Shown here in pieces: positions 49,718 to 59,330 of a DNA stretch of 64,000 nucleotides. The DNA is from Thiomicrorhabdus lithotrophica (lineage in GTDB: Bacteria > Pseudomonadota > Gammaproteobacteria > Thiomicrospirales > Thiomicrospiraceae): positions 1,240,001 through 1,304,000 of the forward strand of contig NZ_CP102381.1 in assembly GCF_029201445.1 (NCBI RefSeq), written 5' to 3'. The notes below the pieces were generated by a model, which was given only the letters and a program-made list of their open reading frames with translations, was not told where the DNA came from and ran no database searches. A program made the position numbers and the translations under genes. Positions within the stretch are counted from its first letter, which is position 1, and every line of letters begins with the position of its first letter.

Positions 49718-50455
49718 ATGCTTTCATTAACTTCTAAAGTTACCAGTGCCTTAACAGTATCATTACTATCTTTTAGCGCATTTTCAGCAACAAGCAACAG
49801 TGAAAACGCTCTTTCAGGTTCTGGAGAACTTGGTTTTAGTGACAGCACAGGAAACACGGTAAACACCTCACTATATGGTGCTTTAAAGCTTAACTACACT
49901 CAAAAGAACTATATTATTAAATCTGCCATTGAAGCTAACTATAAATCTGAAAATGGAACCCAAACTGAAGAACGATATATAGTTGATATTCAAGGAAATC
50001 GTTACTATTCAGCCAATAAATCTTATTACAGTTTTGTTGGGGCTAAATTTGAAAAAAACCAGTTTGCAGATATTGAACTTGATAGTACATTTTCACTAGG
50101 TCTAGGTAAAAACCTATATAAGACTGAAGCAACTTTATTAACGGGTGAAATCGGTTTAGGTTATCAAAATACCGACTATGTAACTCAAGGCGTTGAATCA
50201 AAATCTCAAGGTGTTGGACTAGCTAAATTAGACTTAACACACAAAATCAATGCGCAAGTTTTATTCACTCAAAACTTAGCTATTAGCGCGGGTGAAGAAC
50301 AAACTAAAATTGAAAGTAACACAGGTTTCAAAGTTAAAGTTGCTGAAAAAATGAATTTAAAAGCTTCATATAAAATTAGACATAATGATAAACCTGCCGC
50401 TGGAACTGAAAAAACAGATACTCAAACGATGTTAACGTTAATCTATGATTTCTAG
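49718..50455 (+). CDS. DUF481-type outer-membrane beta-barrel protein
   Basis: 245 residues. A signal peptide (1-24, cleavage near AFSA) leads to a repeated pattern of short beta strands rich in Tyr, Lys, Asn, ending in MLTLIYDF, the Phe end of an outer-membrane barrel. The tandem-tyrosine, salt-and-alkali-induced YdiY/DUF481 family fits. Function unknown. AATAGGAATTATT precedes the ATG. It is monocistronic. Confidence 0.82.
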   Translation: MLSLTSKVTSALTVSLLSFSAFSATSNSENALSGSGELGFSDSTGNTVNTSLYGALKLNYTQKNYIIKSAIEANYKSENGTQTEERYIVDIQGNRYYSANKSYYSFVGAKFEKNQFADIELDSTFSLGLGKNLYKTEATLLTGEIGLGYQNTDYVTQGVESKSQGVGLAKLDLTHKINAQVLFTQNLAISAGEEQTKIESNTGFKVKVAEKMNLKASYKIRHNDKPAAGTEKTDTQTMLTLIYDF

Positions 50456-50472
50456 TTTTTAGTTTAAGATCC

Positions 50473-50513
50473 AAAAAGCGTGCTCACTAAACATTTAGTA
50501 AAACACGCTTTTT
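50473..50513. terminator. bidirectional rho-independent terminator
   Basis: Stem AAAAAGCGTG/CACGCTTTTT with an inner CTAAA/TTTAG stem; A/T runs on both sides. It serves the DUF481 gene and the convergent ycaO. Confidence 0.88.
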
Positions 50514-50531
50514 ATATAAATTAGACTAAGA

Positions 50532-52244
50532 TTAATTGAAGCCAGCCAACTTTTCCAATTGGGCTTCTTGATAGATATGCATTAAAGCCTGATGTCTTTG
50601 GCTATTTTCAAAAATAGATAAACCTAAATCCTGTCTATCAAAAACCGAATCCGCATAAATATGCGACCAGGCCTGGTCACTCAAATCACTCCCAAAAAGC
50701 TTCTCTGTTAAATTACGATCAACACAGTCTTCTACCACCATCTCCAAACTAAACTTTAACGAATTGTACTTAAGTAACCATTTACTGTTTGGATTAACAA
50801 AATATATCGCATCTTGTACGCCTTCAAAGGCACCTTCATAATCTTTTCCCGCTAATAACGCCCAAAATCTTAACTCAACCACTTTCAGTTCTGCCCAAAA
50901 CGAACCAGGATCAGGCATCAAGCCAATAAGGGATGCAACCCCCTGATGGTCACTAAGACCTAAGCCATCTATTAACTCAACCAAACCCAAATAATCAAGA
51001 CTATCTGGAAGCTCTAAAAGAGCCTCCCTTAATAAACGCCCTACATTTTGATTACTTTCAATTAATTCTTCTGTTGGATAGATTTCCGACATACCAGGAA
51101 CAACTATTCGACACGCTTCAAAACCGCAGTGATTATAGCTCCCAACATATACCTGACTCCCTTGTTGAACAACTAAATCACATAACAACTCCCATTGGGT
51201 CTGAGTATTATCTGAGAAATCCCAGTTAACAAATTCAAAATCATAGTTTTCAGAAATAAAATTGGCATGAATCAACCCACTTGAATCTATGAAATGATTT
51301 TCGATATTTTCATCTTCTGCCACAGCAAATGCATCAAATACAGGAATTTGGAAACCGTCTAAATTATCTAAGTGTCTTCCTTGAAGAGATTCAGTTAGGG
51401 TTCTTTCTAGCGCAACTTCAAAAATTGGGTGAGCACCAAAAGAGGCAAAGCATGTTCCAGTTTTCTGTTCAAACAAAGTAACATTTATAACTGGAAATAC
51501 ACCTCCTAACGAGGCATCACGCATAGAAACTTCAATACCAACTTTTTTAAGTGCTTCAACTGCTTCAACAATTGCTGGAAATGCTTGAACAACTTCATTA
51601 GGAATCTCTGGTAAACAGAGGTTTTCACGCAAAATTTTATTTTTCACCCAACGCTCAAAAATTTCCGAAAGCCCTTGAACTTGTGCTTCAACATCGGTAT
51701 TTCCAGCTGAAAGTCCATTACTAGCGTACAGATTACTCAATAAATTCATTGGAAAATAAGCCACTTCTTGAGTATGAGCATTTTTTAGAGGGATGGCTTT
51801 AACAATATCATCAGAGTCATTAAAACTTAACAACTCATTAAACCCAAGTTCATCAGTACTGTTATAAAAACCCCATAACTCAGGTGTTAAGCACTCATGT
51901 ATCGTTGCTTCGGTATAATGTTTTTCATCGGGATAATACAACCAGGCCTGGTTACTTTGACTGGAATCTAGCCAGTAGTCGGAAAAGAAATAATTTGTAG
52001 ATAGACGCTCTAAATATTCCCCTAATGCGCTAGCTAAAGTTGATTTACGACTCGTACCTTTACCATTAGTAAATAAACCTGGACAACGCTTGTCATTGAT
52101 ATGCAACGAAAACACATTATTAACAGGATTTAACCAAGAAGCTTCTTCAATCTCAAAACCCATTGTTTTTAAAGTAGACTGCATACTTGCTATTGAATCT
52201 TCTAAGCAGGCATCCTTGCCTTTTATAAAGGTTAATTCACTCAT
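50532..52244 (-). CDS. ycaO: YcaO-domain protein
   Basis: 570 residues of the YcaO superfamily, which uses ATP to activate peptide backbones. NGKGTSRKSTLASALGEYLERLSTNYF contains the ATP/metal residues, ASNGLSAGNTDVEAQVQGLSEIFERWVK the second set. This long form, with a C-terminal helical extension (about 430-570), corresponds to E. coli YcaO, a partner in beta-methylthiolation of ribosomal protein S12, not a bacteriocin enzyme; there is no precursor peptide gene nearby. Two palindrome copies encode DQAW and NQAW. Confidence 0.9.
   Translation of the reverse strand: MSELTFIKGKDACLEDSIASMQSTLKTMGFEIEEASWLNPVNNVFSLHINDKRCPGLFTNGKGTSRKSTLASALGEYLERLSTNYFFSDYWLDSSQSNQAWLYYPDEKHYTEATIHECLTPELWGFYNSTDELGFNELLSFNDSDDIVKAIPLKNAHTQEVAYFPMNLLSNLYASNGLSAGNTDVEAQVQGLSEIFERWVKNKILRENLCLPEIPNEVVQAFPAIVEAVEALKKVGIEVSMRDASLGGVFPVINVTLFEQKTGTCFASFGAHPIFEVALERTLTESLQGRHLDNLDGFQIPVFDAFAVAEDENIENHFIDSSGLIHANFISENYDFEFVNWDFSDNTQTQWELLCDLVVQQGSQVYVGSYNHCGFEACRIVVPGMSEIYPTEELIESNQNVGRLLREALLELPDSLDYLGLVELIDGLGLSDHQGVASLIGLMPDPGSFWAELKVVELRFWALLAGKDYEGAFEGVQDAIYFVNPNSKWLLKYNSLKFSLEMVVEDCVDRNLTEKLFGSDLSDQAWSHIYADSVFDRQDLGLSIFENSQRHQALMHIYQEAQLEKLAGFN
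50666..50677. repeat. perfect palindrome core inside ycaO
   Basis: ACCAGGCCTGGT, extended to 14 bp by flanking G/C; read as Asp-Gln-Ala-Trp. Confidence 0.88.
51941..51952. repeat. second perfect palindrome core inside ycaO
   Basis: ACCAGGCCTGGT; read as Asn-Gln-Ala-Trp-Leu. Confidence 0.88.
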
Positions 52245-52434
52245 TTTATTCCAACTGTATTTAATTAAAAGTTTATGTATTTTTCAGGAAATTAACAGAA
52301 AATGGCATATAAACCATTGTTTTCTTATATTAATTAGTTTTTAACTAGCATCTATATATTTAATAAAGAACCCCATAAAATTGATTACAATAAATTCATG
52401 TAACACTATTCATTTAAATAACAGGGTCTATCTT

Positions 52435-52743
52435 ATGAAAACCATGACAGCTTCATCTAGCAGCACTCTACTTAAAGCCATGATCTTAACAGGTTCAAGT
52501 GTTAGTTTATTCTCACCATCCAGTTTTGCAGAGGTTCATCCGGGTAAAGTTTTACACGAATCAGCTGATTGTATGAAATGCCATACTGCAAAACCTTATA
52601 ACCCTCAAACCACTGATTCATACCCTAAACTAGTTAAAACCGTTCAGTTTTGTAATGACAACTTAAATGCAGGAATGTTTGAAGATGAAGTTGAACAGCT
52701 TGCAGATTACTTGAATCAAACTTACTACCATCATTCAAAATAG
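52435..52743 (+). CDS. small periplasmic c-type cytochrome
   Basis: 102 residues from the ATG at 52435. A signal peptide ends near residue 31 (SSFA), and a single heme site CMKCH is at 46-50. Met81 in AGMFEDEVEQL is a candidate distal ligand. The mature protein is only about 70 residues, with conserved-looking PKLVKTVQFCNDNLN. It resembles small cytochromes of sulfur-oxidising bacteria, a comparison from memory. It overlaps no other gene and stands alone between ycaO and an unknown secreted protein. Likely an electron carrier. Confidence 0.8.
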   Translation: MKTMTASSSSTLLKAMILTGSSVSLFSPSSFAEVHPGKVLHESADCMKCHTAKPYNPQTTDSYPKLVKTVQFCNDNLNAGMFEDEVEQLADYLNQTYYHHSK

Positions 52744-52761
52744 TTTTAAAAACTTAAATGT

Positions 52762-53616
52762 TTAACGTCGTTTAAGTTTATTAAGATAACTATTAAGCTG
52801 TTCTAAGTCTTCTGGAGCAGCTTGTTCTATCCCATCCGCATATAATTGGTCTTTAGCATCCTCCACAATCTTATCAATCGCTTCAATTAAGAAAAACAGT
52901 TTTGTGTTTTTAGAAAGTTTTTTCCAATCTCTTGCCTTTGCATACCAATGCATTTTCAAAATTTTATCCGATTGAAACAACCTATCAATCTCATTTAATG
53001 CACTCACTAAAAAACGGATCGATTCAAAAGCCTGTAAAGGTCGACCAAAATCACCATAAAAACTCATTCGGTGCAACTTCACTAACTCAAACGCTGGAAT
53101 CATATCTGCTAGGCCGTTTAATCTAGCTTGTTTTTCAGCTTCGATTACACGTTCTATGTTTAACATAGGTGCATCAGACTTCCAACGCCCAAAAACGATG
53201 TAGAGATTATTTCGTTCTATAAAATAAGATTTGCCATAGCCCAAGTCCAACACGTCATCCTTAGAGACAACATAATCTAACTTTTCTTTTTCTAATTTGG
53301 TGGTATCAGTCCATAACTCCCAAACATCACCCAAACCGTTACCACTTGCTTTTGATTCATTCTTAACCATTGGAACACATGACACCCCATAATCATGCCC
53401 CTCAACGTAATCTAGGACAGAGATTTTAAAATCCCCATTTGGCATGATTTGATTAACCTTACCAACAATGAATGCGTCATCTTTAATATTGGCTGCTGGA
53501 TAAGCAACAAAAACCGTATTGCCGACATTGAAATTACTCGCTAAGGATGTCGTTGAAACCAAGCTAAACAAAATAGCAATCGCTATATAAACCCTTTTAT
53601 ATATGAAATTCATCAT
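52762..53616 (-). CDS. exported protein of unknown function
   Basis: 284 residues, not recognised. Signal peptide 1-27 (cleavage at SLA-SN). The first part has a VGNTVFVAYPAANIKDDAFIVGKVNQI beta-rich stretch that reads like an SH3/Tudor-type barrel, then GHDYGVSCVPM, and a helical C-terminal region (about 175-284). No catalytic residues are evident. It lies six bases downstream of the universal stress gene, so the two are cotranscribed, which suggests a stress-related role. Confidence 0.65.
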   Translation of the reverse strand: MMNFIYKRVYIAIAILFSLVSTTSLASNFNVGNTVFVAYPAANIKDDAFIVGKVNQIMPNGDFKISVLDYVEGHDYGVSCVPMVKNESKASGNGLGDVWELWTDTTKLEKEKLDYVVSKDDVLDLGYGKSYFIERNNLYIVFGRWKSDAPMLNIERVIEAEKQARLNGLADMIPAFELVKLHRMSFYGDFGRPLQAFESIRFLVSALNEIDRLFQSDKILKMHWYAKARDWKKLSKNTKLFFLIEAIDKIVEDAKDQLYADGIEQAAPEDLEQLNSYLNKLKRR

Positions 53617-53622
53617 TCAAAT

Positions 53623-54090
53623 TTAATCCTTTAATTTAACGGCTAAAACATCACAACAAGCATGATTAACAATCGAATTAGTGGTTGAACCAATTAACGC
53701 TTTAAATCCTGAAATTCCATGAGTCCCCATAACAATTAAGTCACATTTATTTTGTTTTGCGTATTCAACGATATCAATAGAAGCGATACCTTCAATTGTT
53801 TTAAAGCTTATAACATCTATGTCATTGGCAAGTTTTTTTAGTTTTTCATCTGAAGCCGATATTAAGCTTTTAGCAATATCATCATCCCAAATTCCAGGCA
53901 TCCCCATAACGGCAACATCCTCTAAAATTGGATAAGTTGGGATTTCTACAACATGAATTAACTCAATATTAGCTCCACAGAATTTGGCCATTTTCTGAGC
54001 TTTCTCTATGGCGAGATAACTATTCTCAGAAAAATCTACGGCAACGAGTACTTGCTTATACATAGCGTTATTTATATCTAACTTTTCCAT
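53623..54090 (-). CDS. universal stress protein, UspA family
   Basis: 155 residues, one Usp domain. VLVAVDFSENSYLAIEKA opens it, and the ATP-binding signature GTHGISGFKALIGSTTNSIV follows the GxxGxnG(S/T) rule, so this is an ATP-binding type. A good AGGGG lies eight bases before the ATG. Expressed on its own promoter in the 200-base gap after tsaB. Confidence 0.9.
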   Translation of the reverse strand: MEKLDINNAMYKQVLVAVDFSENSYLAIEKAQKMAKFCGANIELIHVVEIPTYPILEDVAVMGMPGIWDDDIAKSLISASDEKLKKLANDIDVISFKTIEGIASIDIVEYAKQNKCDLIVMGTHGISGFKALIGSTTNSIVNHACCDVLAVKLKD

Positions 54091-54290
54091 ACATCACACC
54101 CCTTCTTTTCTTTATTCACAATTACTGTGGATAACATTGTGCGTAATAAATATTTAACTTTAAAAAAGCTAATAAAGTCTTATACTTTACCCTACTTGCT
54201 TAATTTTTAAGCAGCAACATCATCGTTAAAACTGATTCATAATAAAAAAACTTTGGGTAACTTTTTCTTATCTTTTTCGCTCTTATGCAA

Positions 54291-55016
54291 TCAAGTTTTA
54301 CATTCTTTTTTAAGTTTACGTTCTGCAATAGTATCTGCTATCTGATTTCGTAAATATAGAGGATTTGGAATAGCTTTATCTAAACTTTTAGCCTCTGCAG
54401 ATTTCTTTTGCGCTAACCGTGCAATTGACACTGCACTAGGCAAGCTAGAATACCAATCAACAAATGAATTATTTAACTCTGGATACTCTTCTTGAGTATC
54501 GCCTATTCCAATATAAGTTTTAGAAGAATCTAAATAATCACCTATAGCATCAGGGGCTATTAAAACTGGTTCATTTGAATTTATCAGGTTATCTGCAGAT
54601 TGATAAGTACCAACAAGCAAATAGATTTCTTTCATTCTTGCATCAAGTAAAGCACACCAATTTACATCTGATTCTGAATATCTATCAATCAAAACACTTT
54701 CTGCCATTGCCAATAATGATGAAACTGCTAAAACGGGCTTGTCCCACCCTAATGCAAGACCCTGAATAACCCCCGAAGCAATCCGGACACCAGTAAAAGC
54801 GCCAGGCCCCTCTCCATAAGCCAACAAATCAATTTCATCCGATGACGCTCCTGACTCAGCAATGACTTCATCAACCATTTCTAACACTCTGTGAGCATGT
54901 TTTTGAGGCAAAATTTCATGACGAATAAATTCTTGTCCTTTATATATTAGTGCAACTGAACATGCTTGCGTAGCAGTTTCAACAGCAAGCACTGTAGGAA
55001 AGATTGGCTGAGACAT
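54291..55016 (-). CDS. tsaB: tRNA threonylcarbamoyladenosine synthesis protein TsaB
   Basis: 241 residues of the ASKHA-like TsaD/TsaB family. VLAVETATQACSVALI and GEGPGAFTGVRIASGVIQGL are TsaB signatures. TsaB scaffolds TsaD in making t6A37 on ANN-decoding tRNAs. It lies about 125 bases downstream of yoaA, a frequent neighbour in gammaproteobacteria. Confidence 0.93.
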   Translation of the reverse strand: MSQPIFPTVLAVETATQACSVALIYKGQEFIRHEILPQKHAHRVLEMVDEVIAESGASSDEIDLLAYGEGPGAFTGVRIASGVIQGLALGWDKPVLAVSSLLAMAESVLIDRYSESDVNWCALLDARMKEIYLLVGTYQSADNLINSNEPVLIAPDAIGDYLDSSKTYIGIGDTQEEYPELNNSFVDWYSSLPSAVSIARLAQKKSAEAKSLDKAIPNPLYLRNQIADTIAERKLKKECKT

Positions 55017-55140
55017 AAATGTAATTACCTTTTATTTATTATTTTGGTTTAGCTAAGTTTTGTTCTTAAAGATTTGTTTAGGCTTTAAATTAGATAAAAG
55101 TCGATTAACTATTCACTAAAACTAAACAAACACTTAGATC

Positions 55141-57081
55141 CTAACTTAACTTATCAATAGCTGCCTGCGCATCATATACCCAAGGGAAATCAGGTAAACT
55201 TTGTTTAATGGTATTGCCATAGCCTTTAGAAGATAAACGCGGATCACAAAGCATTAGAACACCAGAATCTGTGACATCTCTGATTAAACGTCCTGAACCC
55301 TGTTTCATAGCTATAACGGCTTCAGGAAGCTGGAAGTGCGCAAAACCATTAAGCCCCTTTTCTTTTAGATAAGCTTCTCTTGCTTGGACAATAGGATCAT
55401 CAGGTGGAGCAAATGGAATTCGGTCAATAATAACAAGTTTTAGGTCATCCCCTTTTACATCAACGCCTTCCCAAAAGCTGCTTGTCCCTAATAAAATTGC
55501 ATTTTCTGTCGTTTTAAAACGCTGCAATAAAGTTAGCTTAGGCAAGTCCCCTTGAACTAAGAGCTTTCCATCCCAATGGCGTTCTAAAATAGCTTTAGCC
55601 TCTTGCATCGCTTTATGACTGGTAAATAATAAAAAAGCTCGCCCCTTACTTGCTTTTAATAATGGCCAAGCAGCCCTTAAAAGGACTTTTGTATACTCAC
55701 TATCTCTAGGTTCTGGTAGCCCAATAGGATGATAAACAACACCCTGTTTCTGGTAATTAAATGGACTTTTCCAATTACAAGTTTTTGCATTATCTAACCC
55801 TAAGCGTTTAGCAAAATACTCAAAATTATTTCGAACACTTAAAGTCGCAGAAGTAAATAACCAGGCCCCACCAATCTGTTCACGTTGACGACTAAATGGA
55901 GATGCAACACTTAAAGGAGTTAAGTTGAACTTAAAACGTGCTTGGGAAGATTCTATCCAACGGATCTTATTTTCGGATTGACTGGTTAACCAGTCTTTAA
56001 ACTGAGCTAACAAATCTTGACAGCGTTTATGCACCGCAGCTAGCTGCTTACCTCTCTCAACAACCAGCTTAAGCTCATCAATCAAAACGGATAAGCTATC
56101 GGTAAAACGCTTCATAGCGACATTAAATACCTTTTCTTCCTGTAATTGATTCCAAGTCCAACGTTTTTCCCATTTTCCTAGAGAGTCACTAATCAATTTA
56201 GTCTGCTCATCTAGCAGGCTTGCTAAGTCACTAATTTTTTTACTTTCTGGCGCTTCAACTTTTTGTGCCTGTTTAATATCTCTAATAAGCTCTTCTAACT
56301 GTGCTCTTGAAATAGAAAAACCTAAAAACTGAGCCGCAATATCAGGGAGTTGATGCGCCTCATCAAATATATAAACATCAGCATCGGGTAACAACTCACC
56401 AAACCCTTGCTCTCTTAAAGATAAGTCCGCGCAAAAAAGATGATGGTTCACAACTAATACTTGAGACTCTGTCGCCTTCAGTTTAACTTTAGGGTAAAAA
56501 CAGCCTGATTCTTGATTGCACTCTGCTGCTTGGCAAAACTCCATTCGGGCACAAACCTTTCTCCAGATAGGATCTGTTTCAGAAACAGTTTCAAGTTCAC
56601 CCTTGTCTCCCGAGATTGTTTTATTGTCTACCCAATCTCGAATATCAGATAACTTTTTCCAATCCTGTTTACTATGCTGTTCAACCGTTTCAGTCAACTC
56701 CAATCTTTGTGGACAGACATAATTATCTCTGCCTTTTAACAACCTTGCTTTGCCAGTAATCTGGCATGCCTTGAAAAGTATCGGTAAATCTTTTTGAACA
56801 AGCTGCTCTTGCAAAGTTTTAGTTGCAGTAGAAACAATGACTTTTTTACCCGATAACAGGGCTGGAACCAAATATGCAAAAGTTTTACCAGTACCCGTTC
56901 CTGCTTCTGCCAACAGAGTTTCATTATTATTGATAAGATCAGAAACTTCATATGCCATATCAATCTGTGCTTGTCTTGCAGCATAACCGTCAACAAGCTC
57001 CGAAAGTGTTCCCTCGCTTCCCAAAACTGTATCTATAGTTAAGGCTTGCTTAACATTGTTTTTTGCTGAAGATTTTTCCAT
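55141..57081 (-). CDS. yoaA: DinG-family ATP-dependent helicase YoaA
   Basis: 646 residues, XPD-like superfamily 2 helicase. Walker A EAGTGTGKTFAY, DEAH box DEAHQLPD, and the iron-sulfur region (four cysteines in CARMEFCQAAECNQESGC and nearby) are visible, as is the GSGRLIRD motif VI. YoaA works with Pol III chi in repair of DNA damage. The lack of an exonuclease domain argues against DinG proper. Next to tsaB, a common arrangement. Confidence 0.9.
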   Translation of the reverse strand: MEKSSAKNNVKQALTIDTVLGSEGTLSELVDGYAARQAQIDMAYEVSDLINNNETLLAEAGTGTGKTFAYLVPALLSGKKVIVSTATKTLQEQLVQKDLPILFKACQITGKARLLKGRDNYVCPQRLELTETVEQHSKQDWKKLSDIRDWVDNKTISGDKGELETVSETDPIWRKVCARMEFCQAAECNQESGCFYPKVKLKATESQVLVVNHHLFCADLSLREQGFGELLPDADVYIFDEAHQLPDIAAQFLGFSISRAQLEELIRDIKQAQKVEAPESKKISDLASLLDEQTKLISDSLGKWEKRWTWNQLQEEKVFNVAMKRFTDSLSVLIDELKLVVERGKQLAAVHKRCQDLLAQFKDWLTSQSENKIRWIESSQARFKFNLTPLSVASPFSRQREQIGGAWLFTSATLSVRNNFEYFAKRLGLDNAKTCNWKSPFNYQKQGVVYHPIGLPEPRDSEYTKVLLRAAWPLLKASKGRAFLLFTSHKAMQEAKAILERHWDGKLLVQGDLPKLTLLQRFKTTENAILLGTSSFWEGVDVKGDDLKLVIIDRIPFAPPDDPIVQAREAYLKEKGLNGFAHFQLPEAVIAMKQGSGRLIRDVTDSGVLMLCDPRLSSKGYGNTIKQSLPDFPWVYDAQAAIDKLS

Positions 57082-57228
57082 ATTTGTTTGTTTTTGACCG
57101 CGAAATAATGCTGTATGAAATAGTTTTGAATTATACGCTAAACAGCACTATATGAAGTAGTACAGTAGGCAGATATAGTCTAATAAACACAAAATATGCG
57201 AAATATTGAGAATTTCGAAGTACTTTGC

Positions 57229-57257
57229 TAGACAAGGTGAAATTAAGTCGTTATAAT
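57229..57257 (+). promoter_or_regulatory. promoter of the L36 gene
   Basis: TAGACA at 57229-57234, a 17-base spacer and a perfect TATAAT at 57252-57257, then a GC-rich discriminator (CCGCGAC), the pattern of ppGpp/DksA-sensitive ribosomal promoters. Confidence 0.7.
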
Positions 57258-57328
57258 CCGCGACTTCAAATTTGAACTTAAGTCGAATTGGTTCTTAATA
57301 TTCGGCAATATAAAAATGGATATATCTG

Positions 57329-57454
57329 ATGAAAATTTTATCTTCTTTGAAATCAGCTAAAACACGTCATAAAGACTGTCAAGTTGTTAAACGTCGTGGA
57401 AAAGTCTACGTAATTTGTAAGACTAACCCAAAATTTAAAGCGCGTCAGCGTTAA
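57329..57454 (+). CDS. rpmJ: ribosomal protein bL36, zinc-free-like type B form
   Basis: A 41-residue frame with all the sequence traits of bL36: [17 protein letters not shown], then [21 protein letters not shown]. Only two cysteines (17 and 30) remain, so it lacks the four zinc ligands and matches the YkgO-like (C-minus) type. GGATAT precedes the ATG at 57329. It has its own promoter and terminator. Such paralogues replace the zinc-binding L36 when zinc is scarce; whether that applies here depends on the rest of the genome. Confidence 0.9.
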   Translation: MKILSSLKSAKTRHKDCQVVKRRGKVYVICKTNPKFKARQR

Positions 57455-57473
57455 AATTTAGGTTACCACAACG

Positions 57474-57504
57474 AAAAAGGCGCACTGATCATGCGCCTTT
57501 TTTT
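57474..57504 (+). terminator. rho-independent terminator of the L36 gene
   Basis: AAAAAGGCGC stem pairing with GCGCCTTTTTTT, 20 bases after the stop. Confidence 0.9.
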
Positions 57505-57577
57505 GTGCCTAAAATTATTATATAGCTTAGGTTAATGATAAACTTTAGACAGTAAGATTAAAACAAATACACTCGAA

Positions 57578-58561
57578 CTACTGACTAAGCCAGGCATCAA
57601 AGCCTTCTTCAACCTTTTTAATCGTCTCAACAATTAGATCTGTATCAACCTTTCCAATAAAATAGTTTGCCCCCATACCCAATACTTCACGACTATTATT
57701 TTCACTTGTCATAGAAGTATGAACAATAATCGGTATATTTTTGGTTCGTGCACTAGCCCTTAACTCACGAATCACAGTGTGACCAGAAGCAACAGGCATT
57801 TCTAAATCAGTAAAGACCATAGAAATATCATCTAATGATTCTTTTTTGGCGATATAGTCTAATAACAGACGACCGTTATCAAACCCAATATACTTTAAAC
57901 CCAATTGATCAAACACCATCCCCATATACTTTTGAATAGACTTACTATCCTCTGCAAATAAAATCGTTTTTTGGTATATTTCTTCTCTGAAAGCGTGGTC
58001 TACCTTACTAACGTCTTTTGCAGAAGCAAAAATCTTCTCTGCCATGCTCGGCATAGCTTCAATTAATAACTTTTCTATATCGATGATAAAACATAAGGTG
58101 TCGCTATTCTGTAAATAGGTGTGATTAACGATCTGATTGGTATTGACGTTTACATTGTAGTTACCAGCTGCATGTATATCTGACCAGTTTTTTTCCTCTA
58201 CACCATGAATATGTGAAACTCGAACACCAACAAAGTTATGACTGAAATCCGATACGATAATAATAGATTTTTCTTTTTCCTCTTCAGTCATTTCAAACCC
58301 CATCCATTTCGGTAGGTTAATAACAGGAAGATAAACACCACGTAGCTCAACCATTCCCTCGATTAATGGGTTTGTATCAGGCATTTCAGAAACTTCATAA
58401 GCTCTTGCCTCAAGTACTTCGCGTACTTTAAAAACATTCATCCCATAATAAGGGGGCTGATAGTCTTCTTTAGGAAATTGAACCTGAAAAATCATCAGAC
58501 TCATCTGATTGTTTTTACTTAATTGGGCGGTCTTTTCAACCTGCTCTAAAGTTGTCGACAT
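57578..58561 (-). CDS. cheV: chemotaxis coupling protein CheV
   Basis: 327 residues. A CheW-like domain (about 10-175) with FKVREVLEARAYEVSEMPDTNPLIEGMVELRGVYLPVINL, and a response-regulator receiver (about 195-320) whose phosphoacceptor is in VFTDLEMPV and whose Lys is in NYFIGKVDTD. CheV links chemoreceptors to CheA and can be phosphorylated for adaptation. It implies flagellar chemotaxis, though no other such genes are near. Confidence 0.93.
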   Translation of the reverse strand: MSTTLEQVEKTAQLSKNNQMSLMIFQVQFPKEDYQPPYYGMNVFKVREVLEARAYEVSEMPDTNPLIEGMVELRGVYLPVINLPKWMGFEMTEEEKEKSIIIVSDFSHNFVGVRVSHIHGVEEKNWSDIHAAGNYNVNVNTNQIVNHTYLQNSDTLCFIIDIEKLLIEAMPSMAEKIFASAKDVSKVDHAFREEIYQKTILFAEDSKSIQKYMGMVFDQLGLKYIGFDNGRLLLDYIAKKESLDDISMVFTDLEMPVASGHTVIRELRASARTKNIPIIVHTSMTSENNSREVLGMGANYFIGKVDTDLIVETIKKVEEGFDAWLSQ

Positions 58562-58664
58562 TTTAATCGCCTTATTTAAAGTTGAAACTTGCGTTTATTA
58601 AATAGAAAGTATATCTATTAATTTGCGTTATTAATATAGATTCTAGAACGTAACATTTTAAATT

Positions 58665-58676
58665 ACCAGGCCTGCT
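58665..58676. repeat. palindrome copy ACCAGGCCTGCT between rnhB and cheV
   Basis: One mismatch; intergenic between two genes on the same strand, 21 bases after the rnhB stop. Confidence 0.8.
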
Positions 58677-58697
58677 AACAATACAAAGCCAAAAATC

Positions 58698-59330
58698 CTA
58701 TTGCTCGTAAAGTTCTCGTACAGGTTTAAATGATTTTCTATAACCAGGAATCATGCCAAACTCTTTTAAAGCATGTAAATGTTTGGCTGTTGGATACCCT
58801 TTATGCTGATTAAAGCCATATTGAGGATATTTTTCATGTAAATCTAGCATTTGTTGATCACGGAAAACTTTGGCTAAGATAGAGGCTGCACTTATTTCCA
58901 TGACTTTATCATCACCTTTCACAACAAACTGGCAAGAGTGATCTATATTCGGGCAACGATTGCCATCTACATAAACCTGATTTATTTGATGACCTTCTAA
59001 GGCTAAACCCTCAACCGCGCGCTTCATAGCAAGCATGGTTGCATGAAGAATATTTAATTCATCAATTTCATTTGGAGTAGCAACTGCAATAAAATACCCT
59101 AAAGCTTGTTCTTTAATTTGTTCAGACAGAGTTTCACGTCTCTTTTCGCTTAACTTTTTTGAATCTTTCAAAGCAAGTTGGCAATCTTTAGGCAAAATAA
59201 CAGCACAAGCAACCACATCACCTATCAACGGACCACGCCCTACCTCATCCACACCCACAGTTGTTCCTGTTAAACTCTGAAACTCAGTGGAAAGAGCGGA
59301 ATCAAACAAACTTGCTTGCATACTAACCAT
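58698..59330 (-). CDS. rnhB: ribonuclease HII
   Basis: 210 residues from the ATG at 59330, which lies seven bases after AAGGAG; the longest frame begins inside lpxB and is discounted. [30 protein letters not shown] and YVDGNRCPN carry the acidic active-site residues. It removes RNA from RNA-DNA hybrids, including single ribonucleotides. It overlaps the end of lpxB by eight bases, so it is translationally coupled. Confidence 0.94.
   Translation of the reverse strand: MVSMQASLFDSALSTEFQSLTGTTVGVDEVGRGPLIGDVVACAVILPKDCQLALKDSKKLSEKRRETLSEQIKEQALGYFIAVATPNEIDELNILHATMLAMKRAVEGLALEGHQINQVYVDGNRCPNIDHSCQFVVKGDDKVMEISAASILAKVFRDQQMLDLHEKYPQYGFNQHKGYPTAKHLHALKEFGMIPGYRKSFKPVRELYEQ

Noticed and set aside
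50532-52244. Azole-peptide (bacteriocin) cluster around the YcaO protein
   Set aside because: No precursor peptide, dehydrogenase or exporter gene is adjacent, and the long form matches the housekeeping YcaO.
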